A stretch of 64,000 nucleotides of DNA. Origin: Bradyrhizobium tropiciagri. Lineage in GTDB: Bacteria; Pseudomonadota; Alphaproteobacteria; Rhizobiales; Xanthobacteraceae. This document shows, piece by piece, positions 25,554 through 33,596 of this stretch; positions within the stretch are counted from its first letter, which is position 1; every line of letters begins with the position of its first letter. Made by a program: the position numbers and the translations under genes. Location: assembly GCF_001189845.1 (NCBI RefSeq), contig NZ_LFLZ01000022.1, forward strand, positions 61,650 through 125,649, in the 5' to 3' direction. The notes beneath the pieces were generated by a model, which was given only the letters and a program-made list of their open reading frames with translations, did not search any database and was not told the origin of the DNA.

Positions 25554-26147
25554 TTACCGGCCTCCGCCCGCATAATAATCGAACAAGCCGCTCGCATCGG
25601 CGGACAACCAGTCCGCCTCACCCGTCATGTATCCCTCGACCTTTCCGCTCACGCCGATCAGGAACGAGATCGGCATGCCGTACAGCGCGAATGGCGTCTC
25701 GACCTCGGCAGCGTCGACGCGCGAGACGAGACCACCGGGATCGAAGCCGATCGTCAGGTGACGCAGCTTGAGCTGCTTGACGTAGGGCGGCACCAGCGCA
25801 CGGTTGCGGTCGGTGCTGACAGCGATGACCACAAGGTCGCTGCGGCCGCTGGCGGCGAGGCGATCCAGCATCGGCAGCTCGGTCCGGCACGCCGCGCACC
25901 AGGTGGCCCAGAAGTTCACCAGCACCAGCCGGCCCTTGAACGCGGCGAGATCGAGCGCGCCGCCAGCCAGCGCCGGGATCGCCACCGGCGGCACTGGATA
26001 AGCACCTTGAACTAACGTGAACTGGTGCCGGATGGTGCCGAATTGCGGCGGTCCCGACGCGGCGCGCGCCGGCATCGCGAGCGCGGCGCCCGCGCCGATC
26101 ATGCCGGCGACGACGGCGCGGCGTGTGGGCACGCGAACAACAGTCAT
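25554..26147 (-). CDS. TlpA-like thioredoxin-fold protein with Tat-type signal
   Basis: A 197-residue exported thiol-disulfide protein. The N-terminus has a twin-arginine-like signal (TRRAVVAGMIGAGAALAMPARA). The thioredoxin fold follows, with the active site WCAAC at residues 83-87 in LVNFWATWCAACRTELPMLDRL. The cis-Pro loop is YGMPISFLIGVSGKVEGYMTG. The ATG at 26147 is preceded by CGGAG; a GTG at 26186 that overlaps the previous stop is the alternative but would bury the signal. It is the last gene of a DoxX-DsrE-thioredoxin operon, suggesting a shared sulfur or thiol redox task in the envelope. Confidence 0.85.
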   Translation of the reverse strand: MTVVRVPTRRAVVAGMIGAGAALAMPARAASGPPQFGTIRHQFTLVQGAYPVPPVAIPALAGGALDLAAFKGRLVLVNFWATWCAACRTELPMLDRLAASGRSDLVVIAVSTDRNRALVPPYVKQLKLRHLTIGFDPGGLVSRVDAAEVETPFALYGMPISFLIGVSGKVEGYMTGEADWLSADASGLFDYYAGGGR

Positions 26148-26182
26148 GATCAGTTCTCCGCTTGGCTTGATGGCTGCATCGC

Positions 26183-26701
26183 TCACGACCGGATGTAGGA
26201 CCAGCCGGCTTCCTGCAATTCGATGATGCGCCCGGGCCCGTTCGGCACCAGGTCGACATTGTCGAGCAGGACCAGCGGATGGCCCTCGGCACGCTCCATG
26301 CCGAGCTTGGTGGCCTCGCAGACCACGAAGCGGATGTCGGGCGTCAGCCCGCGCACCACCCGCAGCAGATCCTTCACCGGCGAGGTATCGGCGCGCAGCA
26401 TGTGGACCCCGGCATTGTAGGCGACGACCTCGATCTCGAACGGCTCGTTGCGCTCACGGTAATATTTCGGGAGGTTGAGCGCGGTCGAGATCAGCGCCCG
26501 CATCGTGGTCGGGTCGTCGCTGTTGATCGGCAGCACCACATGGTGCACGCGCGGCTCGGACTGCTGTGAGCCGAGGTTTTTGGGCTCCGGTTTGGAGACC
26601 GCCGCGACCGAGCCGGTGAGCAGCAAGGTCACGGCGAACGGCACCGCAAATGCGAGCACTAACCCCACAGCGAGCGTCAGGATGCGGCGAGAGGGGCGCA
26701 T
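26183..26701 (-). CDS. Membrane-anchored or secreted DsrE-like protein
   Basis: A 172-residue protein. An N-terminal hydrophobic segment (about 8-33) is a signal anchor or signal peptide. The rest is a DsrE/DsrF-like domain: VHHVVLPINSDDPTTMRALISTALNLPKYYRE, IEVVAYNAGVHMLRADTSPV and VVCEATKLGMERAEG. A Cys in the FVVCEAT strand is at the position where many DsrE proteins carry a reactive Cys. DsrE domains carry or sense sulfur in persulfide relays. It lies 10 bp after the DoxX-like gene and 35 bp before the thioredoxin-like gene. Confidence 0.82.
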   Translation of the reverse strand: MRPSRRILTLAVGLVLAFAVPFAVTLLLTGSVAAVSKPEPKNLGSQQSEPRVHHVVLPINSDDPTTMRALISTALNLPKYYRERNEPFEIEVVAYNAGVHMLRADTSPVKDLLRVVRGLTPDIRFVVCEATKLGMERAEGHPLVLLDNVDLVPNGPGRIIELQEAGWSYIRS

Positions 26702-26711
26702 CGCGGCGACC

Positions 26712-27104
26712 TCACGGCGCCGTCGCGAGCAGCGCGAACTGGCTGCGCTTGGCGTAGGCGACGATCGCGCTCAGCGTCAGCAGCACGAGCGCCGGGACCG
26801 GCGAGCCGCCGATCACGAACAGATGGCTGATGGTCGCACCGACCATGATGCAGCTCAGCAGCACGCCGCCGAACGCTGCGACCGGCGGCAGCAGGATCAG
26901 GACCGCGCCGATGAGCTCCAGCGATCCGGTGAAGTAGCGGAACCACTGGCCGAGCCCGATATGCTCGAATTCCTCGACCAGCATCGGCACGCCGTAGAAC
27001 TTGGCGGCGCCCGCGGCGGCGAAGGCCAAAGCGAGCAGTCCCCTGACGACCCAGAGACTGACGGATTTCCAGCGCGACGGCGCCGCGGCAACAGCAACTG
27101 ACAT
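26712..27104 (-). CDS. DoxX family membrane protein
   Basis: A 130-residue protein with four hydrophobic helices. The DoxX pattern is clear: VVRGLLALAFAAAGAAKFYGVPMLVEEFEHIGLGQWFRYFTGSLELIGAVLILLP. DoxX proteins take part in thiosulfate:quinone reduction in archaea and in redox homeostasis complexes in bacteria. The ATG at 27104 follows GGGGAG. It is the first gene of the DoxX-DsrE-thioredoxin operon and is divergent from an HxlR regulator at 27240, which probably controls it. Confidence 0.9.
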   Translation of the reverse strand: MSVAVAAAPSRWKSVSLWVVRGLLALAFAAAGAAKFYGVPMLVEEFEHIGLGQWFRYFTGSLELIGAVLILLPPVAAFGGVLLSCIMVGATISHLFVIGGSPVPALVLLTLSAIVAYAKRSQFALLATAP

Positions 27105-27239
27105 GGATGACTCCCCAATTGTTCGAATCGACCGGACCGCGCGGCCACCTGACCGATCGGCGGCAGGCCCGCAACTTTCGATGGGCTAAATTCGGGAGTA
27201 AGATGAAAAGAACAAGTAGGATCATTTTTGTGAGGTAGT

Positions 27240-27707
27240 ATGAAAAAACAGACTATTGAGCCTGCAGCACCTCCGGCGGCGTCCGAGCCGTGCGACGGCG
27301 ACATGCTGGCGCAATTTCATCGCGCGCTCGCGGTGCTGGCCGGGAAATGGAAAGGCGACATCCTCTGGCAACTGATCGACCGCAAGCGGCGATTCGGCGA
27401 GCTGCGGCAGGCCATCCCCGGCGTCACCCAGCACATGCTGACCACGCAATTGCGCGATCTCGAGGCCAATGGCCTGGTCAAGCGCACGGTCTATCCCGAG
27501 GTGCCGCCCCGGGTTGAGTACGAGATGACGCCGTCTGCCAAGGCGCTCGCTCCGGTGTTCGACGAGCTCTACCGGTGGGCGCAGGAGCACGGTTTTCCGA
27601 CCTCGGCGCAGGGCGCGGCCGGCAAGGGCGCGCAGCCACCGTCGCAGCCTGGCGATGCAGCCGGGCCGGAGAGCCAGCCACGGAAGGCCGGCCGGCGCGG
27701 CGGCTGA
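27240..27707 (+). CDS. HxlR-family transcriptional regulator
   Basis: A 155-residue winged-helix protein of the HxlR group: ALAVLAGKWKGDILWQLIDRKRRFGELRQAIPGVTQHMLTTQLRDLEANGLVKRTVYPEVPPRVEYEMTPSAKALAPVFDELYRWA at about 30-118. A Cys at 18 before the domain could be a redox-sensing residue, as in HypR or YodB, but the position is not the canonical one. The C-terminal 35 residues are low-complexity (Gly, Ala, Pro, Gln). It faces the DoxX operon across 135 bp. GTGAGG precedes the ATG at 27240. Confidence 0.9.
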   Translation: MKKQTIEPAAPPAASEPCDGDMLAQFHRALAVLAGKWKGDILWQLIDRKRRFGELRQAIPGVTQHMLTTQLRDLEANGLVKRTVYPEVPPRVEYEMTPSAKALAPVFDELYRWAQEHGFPTSAQGAAGKGAQPPSQPGDAAGPESQPRKAGRRGG

Positions 27708-28002
27708 TGACGACAAGGTGAGGATCCCGAGGGGCTGCCGTGACCGATGTCACTGTCGCAGGCACTCCCGGTTTGCCACCCCAAACACTATGTTTGGCAA
27801 TCGCCGTCCGGGCCTCGAACCGGGACCGGCACAGGTTTCCGGGTTGTAAGATGAGTTTTCCGCTCGTCTCTGCTTCAATCGCCGGAATCCCTGCGTCCGG
27901 GTTCCGCACTGGCAATCAGCTGCGCTTCAGGCAAGGATGACGAGGAATCGCCCAAGGAATCGCCAAGACATCGGCAAGACATCGCACTGCGTCGGAGTGA
28001 CC

Positions 28003-29427
28003 ATGACCAATCCCGCCACGACCTCCCTGCTCGACCGCGCCAATCTGGACCGCGATGCCGTCCGCCGCGAGGTGGCCCGCGGCCTTGAAGGTGCCGATGA
28101 CGGCGAGCTGTTCCTGGAGTTCGGGCAGACCGAGGCGCTGGTGTTCGACAACGGCCGGCTCAAGCAGGCGACCTATGACACCTCGCAGGGCTTTGGCCTG
28201 CGCGCCGTCAAGGACGACGCGGTCGGCTATGCGCATTCCTCCGACGTCTCGATCCCGGCGCTGATCCGCGCCGCGGACGCGGTCGCTGCGGTGCGCGGCG
28301 GCTATGCCGGCACGTTCGCTGCGGCGCCCGCCCACACCAATGTCAGACTCTATGGCGACGAGAATCCGCTGGACGGACCCGCGTTCGAGGCCAAGGTAAA
28401 ACTGCTCGGCGAGATCGACGCCTATGTCAGGGACAAGGACCCCCGGGTGCGGCAGGTCTCGGCCAGCCTCACCGCAACCTGGCAAGTGGTGGAGATCCTG
28501 CGGCCCGACGGCGAGAGCTATCGCGACATTCGCCCGCTGGTGCGCGTCAATATTTCCGTGGTCGCAGGTCAAGGCGACCGGCAGGAGAGCGGCAGCAAGG
28601 GCTATGGCGGCCGCGAGGGCTATGCGCGCTTCATCGAGACCAAGGCCTGGCGCGACGCCGCCGACGGCGCGCTGCGCGAGGCGCTGGTCAATCTCGAATC
28701 GGTGCCGGCGCCCGCCGGTGAGATGGACGTGGTGCTCGGCGCCGGCTGGCCTGGCGTGATGCTGCATGAAGCCGTCGGCCATGGGCTCGAGGGCGACTTC
28801 AACCGCAAGCAGACCTCCGCATTCGCCGGCCTGATGGGCCAGCAGGTCGCGGCCAAGGGCGTCACCGTGGTCGACGACGGCACCATGGCCTCGCGCCGTG
28901 GCTCGCTCTCGATCGACGACGAGGGCACGCCGACCAACCGCACCGTGCTGATCGAGGACGGCATCCTGGTCGGCTACATGCAGGACCGCCAGAATGCCCG
29001 GCTGATGGGCATGAAGCCGACCGGCAACGGACGGCGGCAGAGCTATGCCCATGTGCCGATGCCGCGCATGACCAACACCTACATGCTCTCCGGCGACCGC
29101 GATCCGGCCGAGATCATCGCTTCGGTGAAGAACGGCATGTATGCCGCCAATTTCGGCGGCGGCCAGGTCGACATCACCTCGGGCAAATACGTGTTCCAGT
29201 GCACCGAGGCCTACAAGATCGAGAACGGCAAGCTCGGTGCGCCGCTGAAGGGTGCGATGCTGATCGGCAATGGGCCGACCGATCTCCACAGGATCACCAT
29301 GATCGGCAACGATCTTGCGCTGGATACGGGAATCGGCACTTGCGGCAAGAACGGCCAGGGTGTGCCGGTCGGCGTCGGCCAGCCGACGCTCAGGATGGAA
29401 CGGATTACGGTCGGAGGAACGGGCTAG
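28003..29427 (+). CDS. tldD: TldD metalloprotease
   Basis: A 474-residue subunit of the TldD/TldE (PmbA) zinc protease. The catalytic HEAVGHGLEGD motif (HExxxH) is at about residues 253-263, preceded by MDVVLGAGWPGVML. Other conserved blocks are FNRKQTSAFAGLMGQQVAAKGVTVVDDGT and GRRQSYAHVPMPRMTNTYM. In enteric bacteria the complex processes microcin and the CcdA antitoxin. The partner tldE is not in the window. The ATG at 28003 follows GGAGTGACC; an upstream in-frame extension is not supported. The stop overlaps the lepB GTG by one base. Confidence 0.95.
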   Translation: MTNPATTSLLDRANLDRDAVRREVARGLEGADDGELFLEFGQTEALVFDNGRLKQATYDTSQGFGLRAVKDDAVGYAHSSDVSIPALIRAADAVAAVRGGYAGTFAAAPAHTNVRLYGDENPLDGPAFEAKVKLLGEIDAYVRDKDPRVRQVSASLTATWQVVEILRPDGESYRDIRPLVRVNISVVAGQGDRQESGSKGYGGREGYARFIETKAWRDAADGALREALVNLESVPAPAGEMDVVLGAGWPGVMLHEAVGHGLEGDFNRKQTSAFAGLMGQQVAAKGVTVVDDGTMASRRGSLSIDDEGTPTNRTVLIEDGILVGYMQDRQNARLMGMKPTGNGRRQSYAHVPMPRMTNTYMLSGDRDPAEIIASVKNGMYAANFGGGQVDITSGKYVFQCTEAYKIENGKLGAPLKGAMLIGNGPTDLHRITMIGNDLALDTGIGTCGKNGQGVPVGVGQPTLRMERITVGGTG

Positions 29428-30197
29428 TGAGCAGCGGAAACGAAGTCGTGGCGGCGAAGCCGACCAGCTGGCGCGGACAGGCCGTGCAACTGGCCGCGAT
29501 CGTGGCCGTCGTGTTCCTCGCCAAGGGCGCGATCGCCGAGCCGTTCTACGTGCCGTCGGGCTCGATGGAGCCGACGCTGCTGATCGGCGATGCGTTGGTC
29601 GCCTCGAAATTTCCCTATGGCTACGGCGCGGCGTCGCTGCCGATCCAGATCACGCTGCCGGAAACCGGCCGGGTGTTCGGCGAGACGCCGAAGCGCGGCG
29701 ACGTCGTCGTGTTCCGCTGGCCGGGCGATCGCTCGCAGGCCTGGGTCAAGCGCGTGGTCGGGCTGCCCGGCGATCGCATCCAGATGCGGCAGGGCCAGCT
29801 CTTCATCAACGACCATCCGGCGGCGCTGAAGCCCGACGGCACCGGCTTTGCCGAGGACGATCGCGGCGGCGGCGAGGATGCCAATCGCTATATCGAGACG
29901 CTGCCGAACGGCGTCAGCCATGCGATCTTCAAGATCCGCGACAACGGCCGGCTCGACAACACGCCCGAGGTGACGGTGCCGGCGGGCCAGCTGTTCGTGC
30001 TCGGCGATAACAGGGACAATTCCGCCGACAGCCGCGTGCCGGTGCGCGACGGTGGCGTCGGCCTGCTGCCGATCGACAATCTGATCGGCCGCGCCGACGC
30101 GGTGGTCGGCTCCTGGGACATGGGCATCCGCAGCCAGCCGGTCTGGACCTGGCTCTCCGGCTTCCGCCTCGCGCGCTTCTTCACCTCGGTGCAGTGA
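29427..30197 (+). CDS. lepB: Signal peptidase I
   Basis: A 256-residue inner-membrane serine protease that cleaves Sec signal peptides. One helix (VQLAAIVAVVFLAKGAIA, about 20-38) precedes the catalytic Ser in PSGSMEPTLLIGD. The general-base Lys is in WVKRVVGLPGDRIQ at about 110-122. The box E sequence FVLGDNRDNSADSR is present at about 190. The GTG at 29427 follows GGAGG with a suitable gap and overlaps the tldD stop. A second LepB is likely elsewhere in the genome, since Rhizobiales usually carry one beside the rnc-era cluster. Confidence 0.93.
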   Translation: MSSGNEVVAAKPTSWRGQAVQLAAIVAVVFLAKGAIAEPFYVPSGSMEPTLLIGDALVASKFPYGYGAASLPIQITLPETGRVFGETPKRGDVVVFRWPGDRSQAWVKRVVGLPGDRIQMRQGQLFINDHPAALKPDGTGFAEDDRGGGEDANRYIETLPNGVSHAIFKIRDNGRLDNTPEVTVPAGQLFVLGDNRDNSADSRVPVRDGGVGLLPIDNLIGRADAVVGSWDMGIRSQPVWTWLSGFRLARFFTSVQ

Positions 30198-30207
30198 GCT
30201 TGCCGAC

Positions 30208-30546
30208 GTGACCTTCGACGACGTCAGGACCCTGGTGCTGGCGTGGCCGGAGGTCGAGGACGGCTCGTCCTACGGCACACCGGCGCTGAAGGTGCGCAAG
30301 AAGATGCTGGTGCGGCTCAAGGAGGACGGTGACAGCCTGGTGATGCCGGGCGTGCCGCCCGACGAGCGCGACATGCTGGTCGAGAGCCAGCCGAAGACTT
30401 TCTATTTCACCGATCACTATCGGGATTATCCGACCGTGCTGATCCGCCTGTCGAAGGCCAAGCGCGCAACCGTCGAGCCGCTGCTGCGCCGGCACTGGCG
30501 CACGCTGGCCTCGAAGAAAGCGGTCAGGGATTATGACGAGCAGTAG
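30208..30546 (+). CDS. MmcQ/YjbR family protein
   Basis: A 112-residue cytosolic protein of the MmcQ/YjbR fold: FDDVRTLVLAWPEVEDGSSYGTPALKVRKKMLVRLKEDGDSLVM, then FYFTDHYRDYPTVLIRLSKAKRATVEPLLRRHWRTLASKKAV. The fold resembles DNA-binding winged proteins, but the function of the family is unknown. GTG start at 30208, only 10 bp after the lepB stop, so it is probably cotranscribed. The stop is directly followed by a family B hairpin repeat. Confidence 0.85.
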   Translation: MTFDDVRTLVLAWPEVEDGSSYGTPALKVRKKMLVRLKEDGDSLVMPGVPPDERDMLVESQPKTFYFTDHYRDYPTVLIRLSKAKRATVEPLLRRHWRTLASKKAVRDYDEQ

Positions 30547-30547
30547 T

Positions 30548-30639
30548 CCGTAGGATGGGTGGAGCGCAGCGATACCCATCGTTGTGGTCTCATGCACAAT
30601 CAAGATGATGGGTATCGCTTCGCTCCACCCATCCTACGG
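30548..30639. repeat. Dispersed hairpin repeat, family B, copy 1
   Basis: Two arms of about 33 bp, CCGTAGGATGGGTGGAGC... and its near-perfect reverse complement ending CCACCCATCCTACGG, enclose a 26-base loop. It directly follows the MmcQ-like stop and ends 8 bases before the next start. Other copies are at 54044-54127 and 56071-56153. Confidence 0.8.
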
Positions 30640-30646
30640 CATCTCG

Positions 30647-31213
30647 ATGACCTCTGACGAATTCCTCACCGCGGCACTGCGCAACCCGGTCAATCCAGCG
30701 ATCACGGACGAGCTTGACCGCCTCGGTTTGCCCGACGCCTGGCTGGTGGCCGGCTGCCTGGTGCAGAGCGTGTGGAATGTGCTGACGAAGCGGCCGTTCG
30801 ATCACGGCATCAACGACTACGACGTCTTCTATTTCGATTCCGACACGTCGTGGGAGGCCGAGGACGCGGTCATCCGCGAGCTCACCGCGCGGCTCGGCCA
30901 TCTCGGCGTCGCGATCGAGGTCCGCAACCAGGCCCGCGTCCATCTCTGGTATCCGGGCAAGCACGGCGTGCCCTACCCTGCGCTGTCATGTTCGACCGAC
31001 GGCATCGATCGTTTCCTCAGCGCGAACGTGCAGGTCGGTATCCGCCGCAGCGCTGGCGGCTACGACGTGTACGCGCCAAGCGGCTTTGACGATGTCGCCG
31101 GCATGATCGTGCGGCCGAACTGGACCGCGAATTTTTCCGCGGCGAATTATGCGACGAAGGCTAAGCGGTGGAAGGCACTGTGGCCGGAGATCACGGTGCT
31201 GGCGGCAGAGTGA
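30647..31213 (+). CDS. Nucleotidyltransferase-like protein (PF06042-type)
   Basis: A 188-residue protein resembling the NTP_transf_6 family: DAWLVAGCLVQSVWNVLTKRPFDHGINDYDVFYFDSDTSWEAEDAVIRELTARL. The DYDVFYFD segment supplies the acidic pair typical of nucleotidyltransferases, and VRNQARVHLWYPGKHG is also usual for the family. Substrate is unknown. The ATG at 30647 lies just after the repeat, whose right arm provides the leader, so the insertion of the repeat may have shaped its translation start region. Confidence 0.82.
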   Translation: MTSDEFLTAALRNPVNPAITDELDRLGLPDAWLVAGCLVQSVWNVLTKRPFDHGINDYDVFYFDSDTSWEAEDAVIRELTARLGHLGVAIEVRNQARVHLWYPGKHGVPYPALSCSTDGIDRFLSANVQVGIRRSAGGYDVYAPSGFDDVAGMIVRPNWTANFSAANYATKAKRWKALWPEITVLAAE

Positions 31214-31241
31214 ATCCGGGCTGCATCCGCATACGAAATGC

Positions 31242-31407
31242 GGCCTCTCCCCTTGTGGGAGAGGCCGGAACGCATGAAGCGAAGCGCAATGCGGTCCGGG
31301 TGAGGGTCGCGGTCTATCGAGGGATTTCGACTCGCCGAGAGACCGCAACCCCTCACCCGGATTGCATCTGGCGATGCAATCCGACCTCTCCCACAAGGGG
31401 AGAGGTG
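31242..31407. repeat. Compound hairpin repeat, family D, copy 1
   Basis: Outer arms CCTCTCCCCTTGTGGGAGAGG and its near reverse complement CCTCTCCCACAAGGGGAGAGG lie about 140 bases apart. Between them are pairs of the type GGTCCGGGTGAGG with CCTCACCCGGATTGCATC. The outer arms are themselves hairpins. Copies in related form are at 40115-40320, 60281-60462 and at the right edge from 63901. Confidence 0.7.
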
Positions 31408-31434
31408 AAGCGGTGCATGCGGAGAGATGCCTGG

Positions 31435-31989
31435 CTACCGCACCACGCCCGACGTGAACCCCGCCTTCCGGCGCGGCGGCTTGATCTCTTTCTTCAGGAA
31501 GCAACGCGCGTCGCGGCCGGCATAGCCGGGGCGGGCGTAGGTCCAGGCGCGGCACTTGTTGTCGGCGGTGCAGGCGGCCTGGCAGGCCTCGTCGCCGTCG
31601 CTGCTCTTCAATTCGAAATTCTTGTAGTCGCCGCCGAGGCGATCGATCGAGGTCTCGATGGCGCCGCTGCGCGGCTCGACCACGCCCGCGCCACGCACCC
31701 CGGAGACGCAGCAATTGTCCTGCACCCGCAGCGGCACGGTGTTCTTCAGCCAGCACACTGCGCCGTTGTTGGCATCGGTCGGATAGTTGAAGCTCCAGGC
31801 GCGGCAGCGGCGGTCGCGCTCGCAGGTCAGCGCGCAATCGGCGGGATCGCCCGTCGTCACCGGCGCGTTCAGATAGTCGCCGCCGGGACGGTCGAAATTG
31901 GTTTGCGCCAATGCCGGGCGCGTGACGGCAACGGCCGACAAGGCCGCGAACATCACCACACACGCCCTAAAGAGGCGGCCTATCCCCAT
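31435..31989 (-). CDS. Exported protein with two PAN/Apple domains
   Basis: A 184-residue protein with a signal peptide (about 1-28, ending ALA). Two homologous PAN/Apple modules follow: the first contains NFDRPGGDYLNAPVTTGDPADCALTCERDRRCRAWSFNYP, the second SIDRLGGDYKNFELKSSDGDEACQAACTADNKCRAWTYARPG. Each has the paired Cys pattern C-x3-C-x5-C and a closing CWLK or CFLK. PAN modules bind proteins or carbohydrates, so this is probably an envelope or secreted binding protein; its partner is unknown. It is isolated between repeats and gshA. Confidence 0.82.
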   Translation of the reverse strand: MGIGRLFRACVVMFAALSAVAVTRPALAQTNFDRPGGDYLNAPVTTGDPADCALTCERDRRCRAWSFNYPTDANNGAVCWLKNTVPLRVQDNCCVSGVRGAGVVEPRSGAIETSIDRLGGDYKNFELKSSDGDEACQAACTADNKCRAWTYARPGYAGRDARCFLKKEIKPPRRKAGFTSGVVR

Positions 31990-32132
31990 GAGATTGCTTT
32001 CAAATTCGCACAGCCCCGCGTATCCCGCGGGGCGTCATTTGAACGCCATGAACCTGTACGGCTGATGAACGGCGAGGCAGCGGCAGGTGCGACAACACCG
32101 CCGTCCGCACGCGTTCGGGGCCCGGGCCGGGA

Positions 32133-33503
32133 TTAGAAGGCGTACTCCTGATAGGCCGGTTCCACCGAGCCCTTCCAGGGCCCGTTGAACTTCTCCAGCA
32201 TCTCTTCCGCCGGCGAGCGGCCGGTCTCGATGATGCGCTCGAGCGGTTCGAGGAAGCGGCTCTCGTCGCGGCCGAGATGGTCGATCCGGCCGCGCCGGCG
32301 CAATCCGGCATGCGACAGGACCAGGCACTCCTTGGCGATCTCGAACAGATAGCGATCCTTGATCCGCGCCTTGAAGCCGAAACGCGGCACGTCATCGCGC
32401 AACGCCTGGCGCTCCGGCGCGGTCCAGTGCCGGACGATATCCCAGGCGGCATCGAGGCTGTCATTGTCATAGAGCAGCCCGACCCAGAATGCCGGCAGCG
32501 CCGGAAGCCGGCCCCACGGCACGCCATCGGCGCCGCGCATTTCGAGGTAACGCTTCAGCCGCACCTCGGGGAAGATCGTCGAGAGATGATTGGCCCAGTC
32601 CGACAAAGTCGGGCGCTCGCCGGGGAGGATCTTGTTCTTGCCGGCGAAGAAATCGCGGAACGACGAGCCGGAGACGTCGATATATTCCTCGCCGCGCTTG
32701 ACGAAATACATGGGAACGTCGAGCGCGTAATCGACATACCGCTCGAAGCCCATGCCGTCCTCGAACGCGAACGGGATCATGCCGCTGCGCGCATTGTCGG
32801 TGTCGCGCCAGATCTCGGAGCGGAACGACAGGAAGCCGTTCGGCTTGCCCTCGGTGAACGGCGAGTTGGCGAACAGAGCAGTCGCGATCGGCTGCAACGC
32901 CAGCGACACCCGCAGCTTCTTCACCATGTCGGCTTCGGAGGAGAAGTCGAGATTGGTCTGCACCGTGCAGGTCCGGAACATCATGTCGAGGCCGTATTTG
33001 CCGACCTTCGGCATGTAGTTGCGCATGATCTTGTAGCGCCCCTTGGGCATCACGGGGATTTGCGCGCGCGACCAGGACGGCGTCATGCCAAGACCAAGGA
33101 AGCCGATGCCGAGCGGGGTCGCGATCTCCCGCACCTGTGCCAGATGCGCCATCAGCTCCGATTGCGTCTGGTGCACGGTCTCGACCGGCGCGCCCGACAA
33201 TTCGAACTGCCCGCCCGGCTCGAGCGAAATCGCGCCGCCGCCGGTGACGTCGTAGAGCCCGATGATGTTGCCGCACTCCATGATCGGCTCCCAGCCGAGC
33301 AGGAGCTTCATGCCTTCGAGCAGGGCGCCGATGCCCTTCGCGCCCTCATAGGGCACGGGCTGACGGCCTTCGAGCGTGAACGGGGTCTTCTCGTGCTCGG
33401 TGCCGATCCGGAATTCGGACTCGGGCTTCACGCCGGCTTCAATCCACGCCACGAGTTCGTCGCGCGACTGCAGCGGCGTCATGTCGATCTGGTCACGCGC
33501 CAT
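32133..33503 (-). CDS. gshA: Glutamate-cysteine ligase (plant/alphaproteobacterial type)
   Basis: A 456-residue enzyme that makes gamma-glutamylcysteine, the first step of glutathione synthesis. It belongs to the plant-type GCS2 family: FRIGTEHEKTPFTLEG near residue 32, YDVTGGGAISLEPGGQFELSGAP near 85, KIMRNYMPKVGKYGLDMMFRTCTVQTNLDF near 160 and DFFAGKNKILPGERPTLSDWANHLSTIFPEVRLKRYLEMRGAD near 290-335. The ATG at 33503 gives the normal length. It is followed on the same strand by the secreted PAN protein and preceded by a MarR gene, and a GST lies just beyond, giving a glutathione neighbourhood. Confidence 0.96.
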   Translation of the reverse strand: MARDQIDMTPLQSRDELVAWIEAGVKPESEFRIGTEHEKTPFTLEGRQPVPYEGAKGIGALLEGMKLLLGWEPIMECGNIIGLYDVTGGGAISLEPGGQFELSGAPVETVHQTQSELMAHLAQVREIATPLGIGFLGLGMTPSWSRAQIPVMPKGRYKIMRNYMPKVGKYGLDMMFRTCTVQTNLDFSSEADMVKKLRVSLALQPIATALFANSPFTEGKPNGFLSFRSEIWRDTDNARSGMIPFAFEDGMGFERYVDYALDVPMYFVKRGEEYIDVSGSSFRDFFAGKNKILPGERPTLSDWANHLSTIFPEVRLKRYLEMRGADGVPWGRLPALPAFWVGLLYDNDSLDAAWDIVRHWTAPERQALRDDVPRFGFKARIKDRYLFEIAKECLVLSHAGLRRRGRIDHLGRDESRFLEPLERIIETGRSPAEEMLEKFNGPWKGSVEPAYQEYAF

Positions 33504-33596
33504 AGAAAATCCAACTCAAGGGCGCTTCGATCGAAGGCGCGCGGTGGCAGGGACATCCGTGGGCCGCAACGGCCGCGGATGATGGGATCAGGAATA

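Noticed and set aside
27795..27855. tRNA-like T-arm on the minus strand (GGTTCGAGG with a trailing CCA)
   Set aside because: The T-stem has a mismatch, no acceptor strand pairs with the 3-prime end, and no anticodon arm folds. At best it is a remnant or chance match.
27708..28002. Possible small genes between the HxlR gene and tldD
   Set aside because: Short frames on both strands have no ribosome-binding site or conserved feature, and one runs antisense through the HxlR tail.
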